Assembly: GCF_000504085.1 (NCBI RefSeq) | Contig: NC_022792.1 | Location: forward strand, 2,105,861 to 2,169,860 | Source: Pseudothermotoga elfii DSM 9442 = NBRC 107921 | GTDB taxonomy: Bacteria; Thermotogota; Thermotogae; Thermotogales; DSM-5069 | DNA: 64,000 nt | Direction of reading: 5' to 3' | Shown: positions 27,209-35,650 of the stretch, piece by piece | Position numbering within the stretch: the first letter of the stretch is position 1 | Layout: each line of letters opens with the position of its first letter | Notes under the pieces: model-generated | Told to the model about the DNA's origin: nothing | The model's database searches: none | The model's input: the letters and a program-made list of their open reading frames with translations, nothing else | Position numbers and translations under genes: made by a program

Positions 27209-27850
27209 TCACTCCTCTCTTTTCAAAGAAACTCGCCCATCTGTTTGAACACTGAAAATGTAGATATTTTTCATCCCATGACTTCTCGCCTTTGCCGATA
27301 TTTTCCCGGCATGCCTGAAAGATGCTATTAGAACCGCATCATATATATCGGCAGCGAGTTTATCCGGGGAAATAATCTTAATTCCATTCAGAACTGTCCC
27401 ATGCTTTGAATTATCATCATCCACAAAACAAACTATTTGGATTCTCTCTGTCTTCAAAATGTCAAGTAATGTTTCACCCACAACACCAGCACCATAAAGA
27501 ACAATCTTTTGAATCCCATTTTTAAAAAGTTCTTCTGCTACGCTCATAAAAACAAGCCTTGAATTCGAATAAAGCTTTGCTACCTCCCTTAGATATGAAA
27601 CTGCAAGATATTGCAATCTGTATATTCCATTTTGTGTGATGAAATAATTCATTTTTCTTCTGTTGGGACCAATTTTGTCTATAAGACCCTTTTTTTCAAA
27701 AAGCATCAGATATTTATTGACCATAGATGGTGCTATACCGGCAATTTTAGCCAGTTCTTGCTGAGTAATGTCGCTTTTCGAAAAAATCTCTTTCAGCAGA
27801 ACATATTCCCTGAAAAGAATACCGGGTTCAAAAAAAGAAAATTTGTCCAT
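27209..27850 (-). CDS. Winged-helix regulator fused to a Rossmann-like domain
   Basis: About 213 residues in two parts. The N-terminal 85 residues form a MarR-like winged helix (EIFSKSDITQQELAKIAGIAPSMVNKYLMLFEKKGLIDKIGPNRR). Residues about 110-210 form a dinucleotide-binding-like fold with GAGVVGE and VDDDNSKHGTVLNGIKI, resembling the N-terminal domain of sugar acyltransferases of the PglD type. A DNA-binding domain joined to a nucleotide or sugar-nucleotide sensor at the head of a sugar-nucleotide operon suggests autoregulation by a pathway metabolite. ATG 27850 is preferred (GTG 27859 is in frame). A TATAAT box lies at 27876-27871, minus strand. Confidence 0.75.
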   Translation of the reverse strand: MDKFSFFEPGILFREYVLLKEIFSKSDITQQELAKIAGIAPSMVNKYLMLFEKKGLIDKIGPNRRKMNYFITQNGIYRLQYLAVSYLREVAKLYSNSRLVFMSVAEELFKNGIQKIVLYGAGVVGETLLDILKTERIQIVCFVDDDNSKHGTVLNGIKIISPDKLAADIYDAVLIASFRHAGKISAKARSHGMKNIYIFSVQTDGRVSLKREE

Positions 27851-27907
27851 ATCAATCACTCACTGAATGAATTATACTATATATATTCACAAAATTCCTG
27901 AAAATCA

Positions 27908-29131
27908 TCAAATCAGATTCAGGTAAATCCAGTAAACAACCACATTGAGGGCAGTTATTATTATTCCTGGCTTAAAAAACTCGCCGAATGTTATATGAAT
28001 ACCATTCTTCTCAGCATTTTGGACAATTATAACGTTGCTCGCGGCACCAAGAATAGTTAGATTTCCAGCAACCGTACTTCCGGCAGCAAGTGCGCTCAAA
28101 ATCAGATCATTTGAGTTTTTGAAGAATGTTAAGAAAAGAACCACAAACGGGACATTAGATATGAACTGGCTGATGATCACACTAACAGAAAGTATGTGAG
28201 GTATGCTGGAAAGATTAATCAGAGAAATATATCTCTGGAAAAAACCACTGTTCCAGACAGATTTCATAACCACAAACATCGAAACAAAAAACATAATTGT
28301 TTCCCAATCGAGAGAGCGAATGATCTTAAATCTTTTCTTGCTGAACAGAATAACTGGTGTAGCTGCTATGAGAGAAGTATAACTCAGTTCTAAAAATTCC
28401 TTTCCGAGAAGAGTTCCAATAATCCTGGCAAATATCATCCCGATAAGAATTAGCATAGAAATTCTGGAAAGATATGCCAGGTCAACATCTTTAAGTCCAT
28501 CTGCAGCATGGTCTAAGTCTAAATTTTTGAAAAATTTTCCATAAATTAATCTGATAACCAAATAAACAAACAGCATATTCAAAATCGTTGGCAGAAAAAG
28601 ATATTTTGCGAAAGCAATAAACGGACTTTTCATGGAACTACCAAGTGCGATAAGGAGATTTTGAGGATTTCCTATTGGACTCATTACACTACCGGTAGTT
28701 ATACCAAAAGCAAGTGAAAGTAACAGAATCTTCGGATTAATCCCATTTCTTTTGGAAAGATGTATCATAAGAGGCGTTCCAACAACGGCTATCGTATCAT
28801 TTGTCAAAAGTGCGGAAAGAAAACCGCTTATAAAGATAACCATAAAGATCAAACCGTTCACAGTTTTCACTTTACCGAAAATGGTGCAGGACAAATAACC
28901 CAGATATCCACTTTCTCTCATTGCTTCCCCGATTATAAACATACCAACAAGGAATACTACGACATCAAAATTGATTGACATAACTGCGTCTACAGGCGAA
29001 ATTTGGTTTGTGGCAACCAAAAACAATGCTGCTACGGACATTATTTGCCATATCTTCAAAGTCACATTTCTAAATTTTCTCATTGCTATGAGTGTAAAAA
29101 CTGTTATAAGCACAACCAAAGATATATTCAT
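27908..29131 (-). CDS. ArsB/NhaD-superfamily ion transporter
   Basis: A 407-residue integral membrane protein with about eleven to twelve helices, of the ion-transporter superfamily that holds ArsB, NhaD and SLC13 carriers. The repeated pattern shows in VVFLVGMFIIGEAMRESGYLGYL, FLSALLTNDTIAVVGTPLMIHLSKR and SPIGNPQNLLIALGSSM, and in the second half FISNVPFVVLFLTFF and AAGSTVAGNLTILGAASNVIIVQNA. The paired discontinuous-helix motifs (TNDT and SNVP) are intact. Substrate could be Na+/H+, arsenite or an organic anion; no arsenic genes are near. ATG 29131 is chosen over the preceding TTG; its ribosome binding site is weak. Confidence 0.8.
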   Translation of the reverse strand: MNISLVVLITVFTLIAMRKFRNVTLKIWQIMSVAALFLVATNQISPVDAVMSINFDVVVFLVGMFIIGEAMRESGYLGYLSCTIFGKVKTVNGLIFMVIFISGFLSALLTNDTIAVVGTPLMIHLSKRNGINPKILLLSLAFGITTGSVMSPIGNPQNLLIALGSSMKSPFIAFAKYLFLPTILNMLFVYLVIRLIYGKFFKNLDLDHAADGLKDVDLAYLSRISMLILIGMIFARIIGTLLGKEFLELSYTSLIAATPVILFSKKRFKIIRSLDWETIMFFVSMFVVMKSVWNSGFFQRYISLINLSSIPHILSVSVIISQFISNVPFVVLFLTFFKNSNDLILSALAAGSTVAGNLTILGAASNVIIVQNAEKNGIHITFGEFFKPGIIITALNVVVYWIYLNLI

Positions 29132-29216
29132 CAAATCAGCACCAAATGAATTCTATATTTTGATCTTTTTTGAAAGATTAATATTCAATGTGCAAAAATT
29201 AATTTGATGTGAAAAA

Positions 29217-30155
29217 TCACATGTACAAAACGCAACTTACTTTCCTTTCATCAATTTGAACGGTCCCCGTGAAAGTCGAGCATTCTTTTCTGGCATACGG
29301 ACACCTCATTCTAAAAGAGCATCCTTCAGGGGGGGATATCAAATCCGGGGGTTCGCCCGTCTCTCCCAGCTTTAAACCTGATCTATCTGGATCTGGTGCT
29401 GCTGATCTCAGCAATTTTGTATATGGATGAAGAGGATTGTCAACAATCTGCTGGGCATTTCCTTCTTCAACAATCTGGCCAGCATACATAACGGCTATCC
29501 GATCCGAAATATACTTCGCCGATGCCAAATCATGTGTGACGTGGATCATCGAGATCTCATAATCATCGCGCAATCTCAACAATAAATTGAGAATTGATGC
29601 CTTTATTGATACATCAAGCATCGAAGTCGGTTCATCGGCAAGAATTATTTTTGGCTTTGTTATAATTGACCTTGCAATTACAACTCTCTGTCTCTGGCCA
29701 CCAGATAATTCGTGCGGGTATTTATCAAGAGAATCAAGTGGTAATTCAACTTCTCTGAGTACTTCTCCCAAACGCTCTTCAACACCTGATATTTTAAATA
29801 TCTCAAGTGGCCTTTTAAGAAATTGCCTTATTTTTTTAACAGGATTCAATGCTGAAAAAGGGTCTTGGAAAATCATCTGGACATTTTTTCTATATTCAAG
29901 TTCTTCAGATCTTGACATTTTTCTGCAGAGCTCTCTGCCAAGTACAAACAACCTACCAGAATCATGTGTATAAATCCTTGCAACAATTCTCAAAAAAGTG
30001 GTCTTGCCAGAACCGCTTTCACCAACAATTGATAATATTTCTCCCTGCTCTAATTTAAGATTTACCCGCCTCAGTGCGTGAACTTTATGAATCTTAAATC
30101 CTTTTCTAACGGTAAAGTTTTTGACAATCTCATTAGCTGTCAGTACAGATGACAA
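29217..30155 (-). CDS. Opp/Dpp-type ABC transporter ATPase, OppF subunit (second system)
   Basis: An ATPase of 312 residues for the second Opp-type importer. Walker A GESGSGKT, Q-loop in MIFQDPFSALNP, signature LSGGQRQR, Walker B ILADEP and the H-loop VTHDLAS are all present, as is the cysteine-containing tail (PEGCSFRMRCPYARKEC). It has normal spacing between Walker A and Q-loop, unlike the first OppF. TTG 30155 is preferred, with AGGTG 6 bases upstream; GTG 30164 is in frame. The gene overlaps the end of oppD. Confidence 0.9.
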   Translation of the reverse strand: MSSVLTANEIVKNFTVRKGFKIHKVHALRRVNLKLEQGEILSIVGESGSGKTTFLRIVARIYTHDSGRLFVLGRELCRKMSRSEELEYRKNVQMIFQDPFSALNPVKKIRQFLKRPLEIFKISGVEERLGEVLREVELPLDSLDKYPHELSGGQRQRVVIARSIITKPKIILADEPTSMLDVSIKASILNLLLRLRDDYEISMIHVTHDLASAKYISDRIAVMYAGQIVEEGNAQQIVDNPLHPYTKLLRSAAPDPDRSGLKLGETGEPPDLISPPEGCSFRMRCPYARKECSTFTGTVQIDERKVSCVLYM

Positions 30156-31084
30156 GAAACCCACCTGCCTCGGTCAACCTCTTTGTACTCAGGATGCTCA
30201 TGAAAGCATATTTTCTTTCTAAAATCACATCGTTCATAAAAAGGGCATCCGGTTATGTGTTCTGAGAGATCTGGCGGTCTTCCTGGGATACTTTTGTATT
30301 CTTTTATCTGTCCAGAAATACTCGGTACAGCTACAATCAAACCTCTGGTGTATGGATGAAGGGGATTTTCGTATACCGCAGCTGTACCCCCATATTCCAC
30401 TATTTCTCCGGCATACATTATAGCTATATGCCTGGATATTTCGAGCAGCAACGATATATCATGTGTGACAAAAATAGATGAAAACCTCTTCTCTCTCTGA
30501 AGTTCAAAGATTTTTTCCAGAATGCTTCTCTGTACAACTACATCGAGAGCTGTGGTTGGCTCATCGAAAACTATCAATTTTGGTGAAAGTGATAGAGCCA
30601 TCGCTATAACAACCCTCTGTCGCATGCCCCCAGAAAGTTGATGAGGGTAACTATCCATGCGATCCACAGGAATACCTACTAATTGCAAAACCTTTTCAAC
30701 TGTTCTATAGGCATCGTGTTTACTCACTCTGGTATGACGAATCACCGCATCGGCTATTTGATCCTTTATTTTCATAACCGGATTGAGTGAGTTCATCGAG
30801 CTCTGTGGAACAAAAGAAAACTCCTTCCAACGAACCTTAGAAAGGGCTTCATCGGACAGTTCGAATATGTTAATCCCGTTAATTATAACCTTTCCAGACT
30901 CAATATACCCCGGACTCTTTAACAGTCTCAACATAGCTAAAACAAGCGTGGATTTTCCACAACCAGATTCACCCGCAATACCCAAAAAATCTTCATCGTA
31001 TATCCTTAAAGTAACGTTATTAACCGCCTTAACCACTTTTTTTCTAAATCGATAGCCTGCTTTAAGATTTAAAACCTCCACCAT
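30140..31084 (-). CDS. Opp/Dpp-type ABC transporter ATPase, OppD subunit (second system)
   Basis: An ATPase of 314 residues. It carries Walker A GESGCGKS, the Q-loop in FSFVPQSSMNSLNP, signature LSGGMRQR, Walker B LIVFDEP and the H-loop VTHDIS, with a short C-terminal cysteine region (ITGCPFYERCDFRKKIC). ATG 31084 follows AAGGTGATC; the upstream GTG 31093 falls in that site. It pairs with OppF and docks on the two permeases encoded just before it. Confidence 0.9.
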   Translation of the reverse strand: MVEVLNLKAGYRFRKKVVKAVNNVTLRIYDEDFLGIAGESGCGKSTLVLAMLRLLKSPGYIESGKVIINGINIFELSDEALSKVRWKEFSFVPQSSMNSLNPVMKIKDQIADAVIRHTRVSKHDAYRTVEKVLQLVGIPVDRMDSYPHQLSGGMRQRVVIAMALSLSPKLIVFDEPTTALDVVVQRSILEKIFELQREKRFSSIFVTHDISLLLEISRHIAIMYAGEIVEYGGTAAVYENPLHPYTRGLIVAVPSISGQIKEYKSIPGRPPDLSEHITGCPFYERCDFRKKICFHEHPEYKEVDRGRWVSCHLY

Positions 31085-31095
31085 TTCGATCACCT

Positions 31096-31908
31096 TCAGC
31101 GCCCTCTGAGTCTTGGGTTAGTCATCTCGTCCAGTGAAAAATTCAAAAGAGCAAATGCTGTTCCAAGAAGAACTATAGACAATCCCGGAGCAAGAACCCA
31201 GGCCCACATACCGTTCAACAGTGCATTAGCACTTTGAGCCCAGTAAAGCATTGTACCCCATGAGATTCTACTTACATCACCAAGCCCAAGGAATGACAAC
31301 GACGCTTCTCCAATAATGGCGTACAGCACAGAACCAAAAAAGTTCGAAGCTATCAATGACAGCATGTTTGGAAATATCTCGAAAAACACTATTCTGATGT
31401 TTTTCTCGCCTATTATTTTTGCTGCCGTTACAAATTCTCTATTTTTCATTGAAAGCATCTGTGATCTTATTACTCTTGCTCCGCCACCCCAGCCAGTTAA
31501 TGCAATCACTATGATAACTGTCCAGAAACTTCTCACCCTTATATATGAAGAAATTACAATCATCAACGGAATACCCGGTATGACCAGAAACACGTCAGTT
31601 ATTGTCGAAAGAATCCGATCAACTATTCCGCCGTAATAACCTGATGTCATGCCAAAAAAGGTAGATATCCCCGTCATTAAAAATCCTGTCAAAATGCCTA
31701 TCAACAGTGAAAGCCTCGTTCCGTGAATGAGCTGTGAAAAAATATCTCTACCCAATCTATCTGTTCCAAGGAAATGCAGTTTAGATGGTTTTTCATAGGG
31801 TAGATCAACAATATCGTTAGGATTATAAGGAGCTATATACGGAGCAAGTAAAGCTATTGTTAGAAAAAATAGTATTATGCCAGCGCCAATCCATGTTTTA
31901 ATATTCAA
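31096..31908 (-). CDS. Opp/Dpp-type ABC transporter permease, OppC subunit (second system)
   Basis: A membrane permease of 270 residues with about six helices, the OppC hallmark LHFLGTDRLGRDIFSQL and the EAA loop (TAAKIIGEKNIRIVFFEIFPN). The TTG at 31908 is chosen because GAGGGGGTAG stands 4 to 7 bases before it and the protein then begins MNIKTWIGAGIILFFL, a normal start for the first helix; longer in-frame starts overlap the oppB gene. It is shorter than the first OppC and lacks its long first loop. Confidence 0.9.
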   Translation of the reverse strand: MNIKTWIGAGIILFFLTIALLAPYIAPYNPNDIVDLPYEKPSKLHFLGTDRLGRDIFSQLIHGTRLSLLIGILTGFLMTGISTFFGMTSGYYGGIVDRILSTITDVFLVIPGIPLMIVISSYIRVRSFWTVIIVIALTGWGGGARVIRSQMLSMKNREFVTAAKIIGEKNIRIVFFEIFPNMLSLIASNFFGSVLYAIIGEASLSFLGLGDVSRISWGTMLYWAQSANALLNGMWAWVLAPGLSIVLLGTAFALLNFSLDEMTNPRLRGR

Positions 31909-31912
31909 AATA

Positions 31913-32887
31913 CTACCCCCTCGCTCTCGGATCAAGGGAAATGTAGACAAAATCCATCAATAGATTTGCGCCTAATACCGAAAGTGAGATAAAAAAGAAT
32001 ATAGCTTGAATCAGAGGATAGTCCTGACTGACAGCAGCTCTGTAAAGCTGATATCCCACTCCTGGATACGAAAAAACAATTTCTGTCAGAAGTGCACCAC
32101 TCACAACAAAGCCAAGGGATAATCCAAAAGCTGTTATACTTGGCAATATAGCGTTCCTCATGGCATAGTTTCTGAGTATTTCTTCCTGCGAAAGACCCTT
32201 GGCCTCGGCAAGAAGAATGTAATCTTCGGCTAAAACGGAAACAATGTTGTTTCTCATGGTCAAAATCCATGAACCCAGTGAAGCAACAACAAGCGTTATA
32301 GCCGGCAATATTGCATGGTAAATAACACTCGAAATAAATCTCCAGCCACTGAGAAGCTCCTTGGTTGAGTATGCATTCGATAGCGGAAACCATTTCAAAA
32401 CATATCCAAAAATGTAAAGAAGCATCATTGCAAGCCAGAAATATGGAAAAGCTTTTATCATCAAAGATATAATGGTAAGAGTTGTCCCGGTTGGTTTGTC
32501 TCTTTTGTAACCAGCAATCGCTCCAAGCCATGTGCCAATCAAAAAACTTATTACGGTAGATATACCCACCAGTCCTATCGTCCATGGTAAAGAAGATGCC
32601 AGAATATCTCTTACTGGCACCGGGTAATAAACGTAAGAGATACCAAAGTTACCCGTAAAGCTATTTTTAATGTATTCAAAGTACTGTGAAAAAAGAGATT
32701 TATCTTTTTCAAGGCCAATAGCAATTCTGAGTGCTTCCACAGCACTTTCGTTTACTTCTGAACCAAAACGCGACAAAATTCTTTCGGCAGGATCACCCGG
32801 CATAAGGCGAGGAATCAAAAAATTCAATGTCAAGGCTGTCCAGAGGGCTATGAAGAAAAACAGGATTTTCTGAAAAATGTACTTCAA
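31913..32887 (-). CDS. Opp/Dpp-type ABC transporter permease, OppB subunit (second system)
   Basis: A membrane permease of 324 residues. The N-terminus (MKYIFQKILFFFIALWTALTLNFLIPRLMPGDP) and the EAA loop with AMRNAILPSITAFGLSLGF identify OppB. It has the standard six-helix length without the insert of the first OppB. The start is TTG 32887 after GGAGGTG. It lies directly after the terminator-like hairpin that follows the binding-protein gene. Confidence 0.9.
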   Translation of the reverse strand: MKYIFQKILFFFIALWTALTLNFLIPRLMPGDPAERILSRFGSEVNESAVEALRIAIGLEKDKSLFSQYFEYIKNSFTGNFGISYVYYPVPVRDILASSLPWTIGLVGISTVISFLIGTWLGAIAGYKRDKPTGTTLTIISLMIKAFPYFWLAMMLLYIFGYVLKWFPLSNAYSTKELLSGWRFISSVIYHAILPAITLVVASLGSWILTMRNNIVSVLAEDYILLAEAKGLSQEEILRNYAMRNAILPSITAFGLSLGFVVSGALLTEIVFSYPGVGYQLYRAAVSQDYPLIQAIFFFISLSVLGANLLMDFVYISLDPRARG

Positions 32888-32899
32888 AAACTACACCTC

Positions 32900-32926
32900 C
32901 GAAAAAACCGGGGTAGCCACCCCGGT
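32900..32926 (-). terminator. Rho-independent terminator after the second binding-protein gene
   Basis: ACCGGGGT (32907-32914) pairs with ACCCCGGT (32919-32926) around the loop AGCC. On the minus strand the stem is followed at once by TTTTTTC (32906-32900), a proper U tract. It lies between the binding-protein stop and the OppB start and so would cut most transcripts before the permeases. Confidence 0.85.
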
Positions 32927-32931
32927 AAGCA

Positions 32932-34509
32932 TTACTTTGGCTGAAGATGCATTATCAAATAAATTTTGTCCATTCCTGTCGTTCTTGGTTCTACAAATGC
33001 ATTATTTTCATTAGGCCAGCCAGTAAAATTCTTGATTGAGTATATAAACCACACGGGGTTGTAGAAAAGAGGCACCGCGGGAACATTATCCAATATGATT
33101 TCCTGTATCTTCGAGACAATAGTTTTTATCTCTTCCATATCGGCAGTCTGAGAAAGTTTTTCAACTAATTCATCTGTTTCCTTGTTTATCCATCCTCCTC
33201 TGTTACTTCCAGTATACGCATTTGAAGAGTGCAAATAATTCTGGAAAAAGATATATGGATTCGGGCCATAGTTTGACCAGCTAACTGCCACATCAAAATC
33301 TTTCTGCCTGATTTTTGCCAGGTATGCACCAAAATCTATGGGTGTAACATTCAGCTCTACACCTATTTTCTTTAGCTGCTGTGAAAGAAGCTGCGAAACA
33401 GCTATCCAGTCTGTCCATCCAGCCGGAACTATGAGTTCATACGAAAGTCTTTTCCCATCTGCTCCGACCAAAATACCATCTTTACCAGCTCTGAATCCCA
33501 AGGAGGCCAGTTCTGACTTCGCCTGCTGGATGTCGAATGAATACCATTTATCTTTGAGATTCTCGTCAATCAGGTATGAATATCCTGATTTGATCAGCAC
33601 AGGATTCGCTTTTACCGCATAGTTTGTCATGCCTATCTTCACGAGTTCATCCGTATTTACAGCCCTTGCAATTGCTTTTCTAAATGCAGGATCTTTAAAA
33701 GGATCTCTCTCGAGGTTGAAGAAAAGAAAAACCGGGTTACCTTCAGGGAACCAGTATTTTATATCCTTGTTTTGAACATTCTCTATCCTTGGGTAATTGA
33801 TGCCTGCCCAATCAAGTTCACCATTTGCGACCGCAAGCTGCGCTGGTTCATTTCCATTGAAAGCGGGAATTCGTATTCTATCCACTTTAACCTTCTCGGC
33901 TTGCCAGTAATCAACTCTTTTTTTCAATGTGAATACCTGATCGGTGAAATTCTCAAGCACGTAGGCCCCCGTGCCAACAGGATTTTCGTTGGTGAACTTT
34001 GAGGGATCGTCTAACTTTTCCCAGAGATGTTTTGGTACCATATATACACCAGCTATGTTGTAGATTATCAGAGTGTTCAATTTTGAGAAATTCAATCTCA
34101 CTGTATAGCTATCAATTTTTTCAACAGATTCCAGTCCAGAGCTCCATATCCCCTGGGTATCGAGAGAAGGAAATTTTCTGAGCATTTCAAAAGTAAAAAC
34201 CACATCATCTGCTGTAAAAGGTTTGCCATCAGACCATGTTACATTTTTTCTCAAATTAAAAACTATGCTCCTGTAATCGTTGCTCCATTCGTAATCCACA
34301 GCAAGCCACGGTATGATTTCACCAGTAAAATTATTGGAATAAATCAATGTTTCATAGATGAAACCACATGCTGCATATCCTGTTCCACCTGCAAAATACG
34401 GATTGAAATTTCTTTGATGAGCCCCCGTCACCGAGATAATCATTGTAAGATCTGCAGAAAAAACCAGTAACGATACCAAAACCAACATCATCACGAAAAA
34501 TTTTTTCAC
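32932..34509 (-). CDS. ABC transporter extracellular solute-binding protein, family 5 (second system)
   Basis: A secreted binding protein of 525 residues of the OppA/DppA family. The signal peptide KKFFVMMLVLVSLLVFSAD ends with a cleavage-like FSA. Family features include WSDGKPFTADDVVFTFEML, the ENPVGTGAYVLENF segment and RKAIARAVNTDEL. GTG 34509 follows GGGAGGTG by 5 bases; the ATG at 34524 lies before that site. The ligand, peptide or oligosaccharide, cannot be told. It is the first gene of the operon; TATAAT boxes lie at about 34537-34547 on the minus strand but without a good -35. Confidence 0.92.
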   Translation of the reverse strand: MKKFFVMMLVLVSLLVFSADLTMIISVTGAHQRNFNPYFAGGTGYAACGFIYETLIYSNNFTGEIIPWLAVDYEWSNDYRSIVFNLRKNVTWSDGKPFTADDVVFTFEMLRKFPSLDTQGIWSSGLESVEKIDSYTVRLNFSKLNTLIIYNIAGVYMVPKHLWEKLDDPSKFTNENPVGTGAYVLENFTDQVFTLKKRVDYWQAEKVKVDRIRIPAFNGNEPAQLAVANGELDWAGINYPRIENVQNKDIKYWFPEGNPVFLFFNLERDPFKDPAFRKAIARAVNTDELVKIGMTNYAVKANPVLIKSGYSYLIDENLKDKWYSFDIQQAKSELASLGFRAGKDGILVGADGKRLSYELIVPAGWTDWIAVSQLLSQQLKKIGVELNVTPIDFGAYLAKIRQKDFDVAVSWSNYGPNPYIFFQNYLHSSNAYTGSNRGGWINKETDELVEKLSQTADMEEIKTIVSKIQEIILDNVPAVPLFYNPVWFIYSIKNFTGWPNENNAFVEPRTTGMDKIYLIMHLQPK

Positions 34510-34592
34510 ATTTACACCTCCCAATGGCTTTTTGTGATTATATTATACAATAAAGTATTTTAATAATATCATTGAATGAAATGATCTACATA

Positions 34593-34621
34593 TTGCATCT
34601 ACAGGGCAATTGAATTAAAAT
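34593..34621 (+). promoter_or_regulatory. Possible promoter for the cyclophilin-like gene
   Basis: TTGCAT (34593-34598) and TAAAAT (34616-34621) are 17 bases apart, in the region between two divergent genes. The predicted transcript would start near 34628 and have a very short leader holding GGGAGGTGG before the GTG start at 34642. Confidence 0.4.
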
Positions 34622-34641
34622 TTTTTCCGGGAGGTGGTAGG

Positions 34642-35016
34642 GTGAAGCTGAAATTTGTTTTTGGTCAGATCGAGTGCGTGGCGGAGCTTGATGAAGACAG
34701 AGCTCCTCTGACAATCGAGGCTATCAAAAAGGAGTTGCCAATCAGAGGAATAGTTAACAGATGGGGAGATGAGATTTATTTTGAGACTCCCGTAAAACTC
34801 GCAGTGGGCGAAAATAGCAAAGATGTTGTAGAAGAGGGAGATGTTGCGTTCTGGATTCCCGGAAGAGCAATATGCCTGTTTTTTGGTAAGACACCGGTAA
34901 GCGATGACAAAATAAGACCAGCAAGCGCTGTGAATGTATTTGGAAAAATCAAAGATGGGCTCGATCTTCTAAAACAGGTAAAAAGTGGCACAAAGGTAAC
35001 TGTTCATATAGAATAA
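34642..35016 (+). CDS. Cyclophilin-like fold protein (DUF369/TM1367 type)
   Basis: A 124-residue protein of the cyclophilin-like family known from the Thermotoga maritima TM1367 structure. The pattern APLTIEAIKKELPIRGIVNRWGDEIYFETP, followed by EEGDVAFWIPGRAICLFFGKTP, is typical of it. The fold is related to peptidyl-prolyl isomerases, but the catalytic function of these small archaeal and bacterial members is not established. The start is GTG 34642, with GGGAGGTGG upstream. An 11-bp hairpin follows its stop and reaches into the leader of the next gene. Confidence 0.85.
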   Translation: MKLKFVFGQIECVAELDEDRAPLTIEAIKKELPIRGIVNRWGDEIYFETPVKLAVGENSKDVVEEGDVAFWIPGRAICLFFGKTPVSDDKIRPASAVNVFGKIKDGLDLLKQVKSGTKVTVHIE

Positions 35017-35017
35017 T

Positions 35018-35054
35018 CTCCCTTCAAACTGTGGTAACATATTTTTGAAGGGAG
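35018..35054 (+). promoter_or_regulatory. Hairpin that sequesters the ribosome binding site of the next gene
   Basis: CTCCCTTCAAA (35018-35028) pairs perfectly with TTTGAAGGGAG (35044-35054) around a 15-base loop. The right arm contains most of GGGAGG, the ribosome binding site of the gene that starts at GTG 35063. No U tract follows the stem, so it looks less like a terminator than like a structure that lowers translation of the next gene unless opened. Confidence 0.5.
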
Positions 35055-35062
35055 GAAATCAA

Positions 35063-35650
35063 GTGAATCAGAAAACACTCTTTTATATACTCATAGCATT
35101 CATAGTTTTCTTCATAGTCACTCAGCTTGTAACAACTCTGACCAGAAAACCACCCTATGAGATCGCCTATTACAGAAGCAAAATGGAATACGACTACACA
35201 GGTGAAGCTACTTTTACCGCTACAGCTGGCTTATTTTTCAAAGACAAAAATAAGCAACAGCAATATATAGATCAATATCAGCAAGCTTCGCTTTCAACTT
35301 TTAAAAGTTATTTCGACGATGTTAGCGAAAAAGTTGGCAGAAACATAGAGGTAATCTCCATGAACTCAACTATGACCGAGAGATCTGGAATACTCGAAGT
35401 CGTGGAAACGGCGAGGTTACTAAATGCTGCTTCTGTAACAAACGGAATTGTAGACACATCGTTGAAAGATATATCAATCTATTCAGTTAACGACTCACAG
35501 ATAGTGGTTGTTGTGCCAGAAGGGGCAGATATACTCACGATAGAACCGACTCCGACAAAAGTAGTTGAAAACGCAATTTACTGGCAACCAAGTGAATCAT
35601 CCATGTCTTTTCCAAGAGTGATTTTCAAAGAAGGTGAAGAAGGTAAATGA
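35063..35650 (+). CDS. Membrane-anchored extracytoplasmic protein, unknown function
   Basis: A 195-residue protein with one N-terminal hydrophobic helix (KTLFYILIAFIVFFIVTQLV) and a soluble region of about 165 residues that should lie outside the membrane. No family is recognised. GTG 35063 is set by GGGAGG 7 bases upstream; the TTG at 35045 is inside the hairpin. Its stop overlaps the sirtuin start in ATGA, so the two are translationally coupled. Confidence 0.7.
   Translation: MNQKTLFYILIAFIVFFIVTQLVTTLTRKPPYEIAYYRSKMEYDYTGEATFTATAGLFFKDKNKQQQYIDQYQQASLSTFKSYFDDVSEKVGRNIEVISMNSTMTERSGILEVVETARLLNAASVTNGIVDTSLKDISIYSVNDSQIVVVVPEGADILTIEPTPTKVVENAIYWQPSESSMSFPRVIFKEGEEGK

Noticed and set aside
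31932..32585. 217-residue minus-strand ORF overlapping the second OppB
   Set aside because: It is a shifted frame of the OppB gene, rich in Cys, Ser and Trp with no membrane pattern, while the OppB frame is clearly coding.
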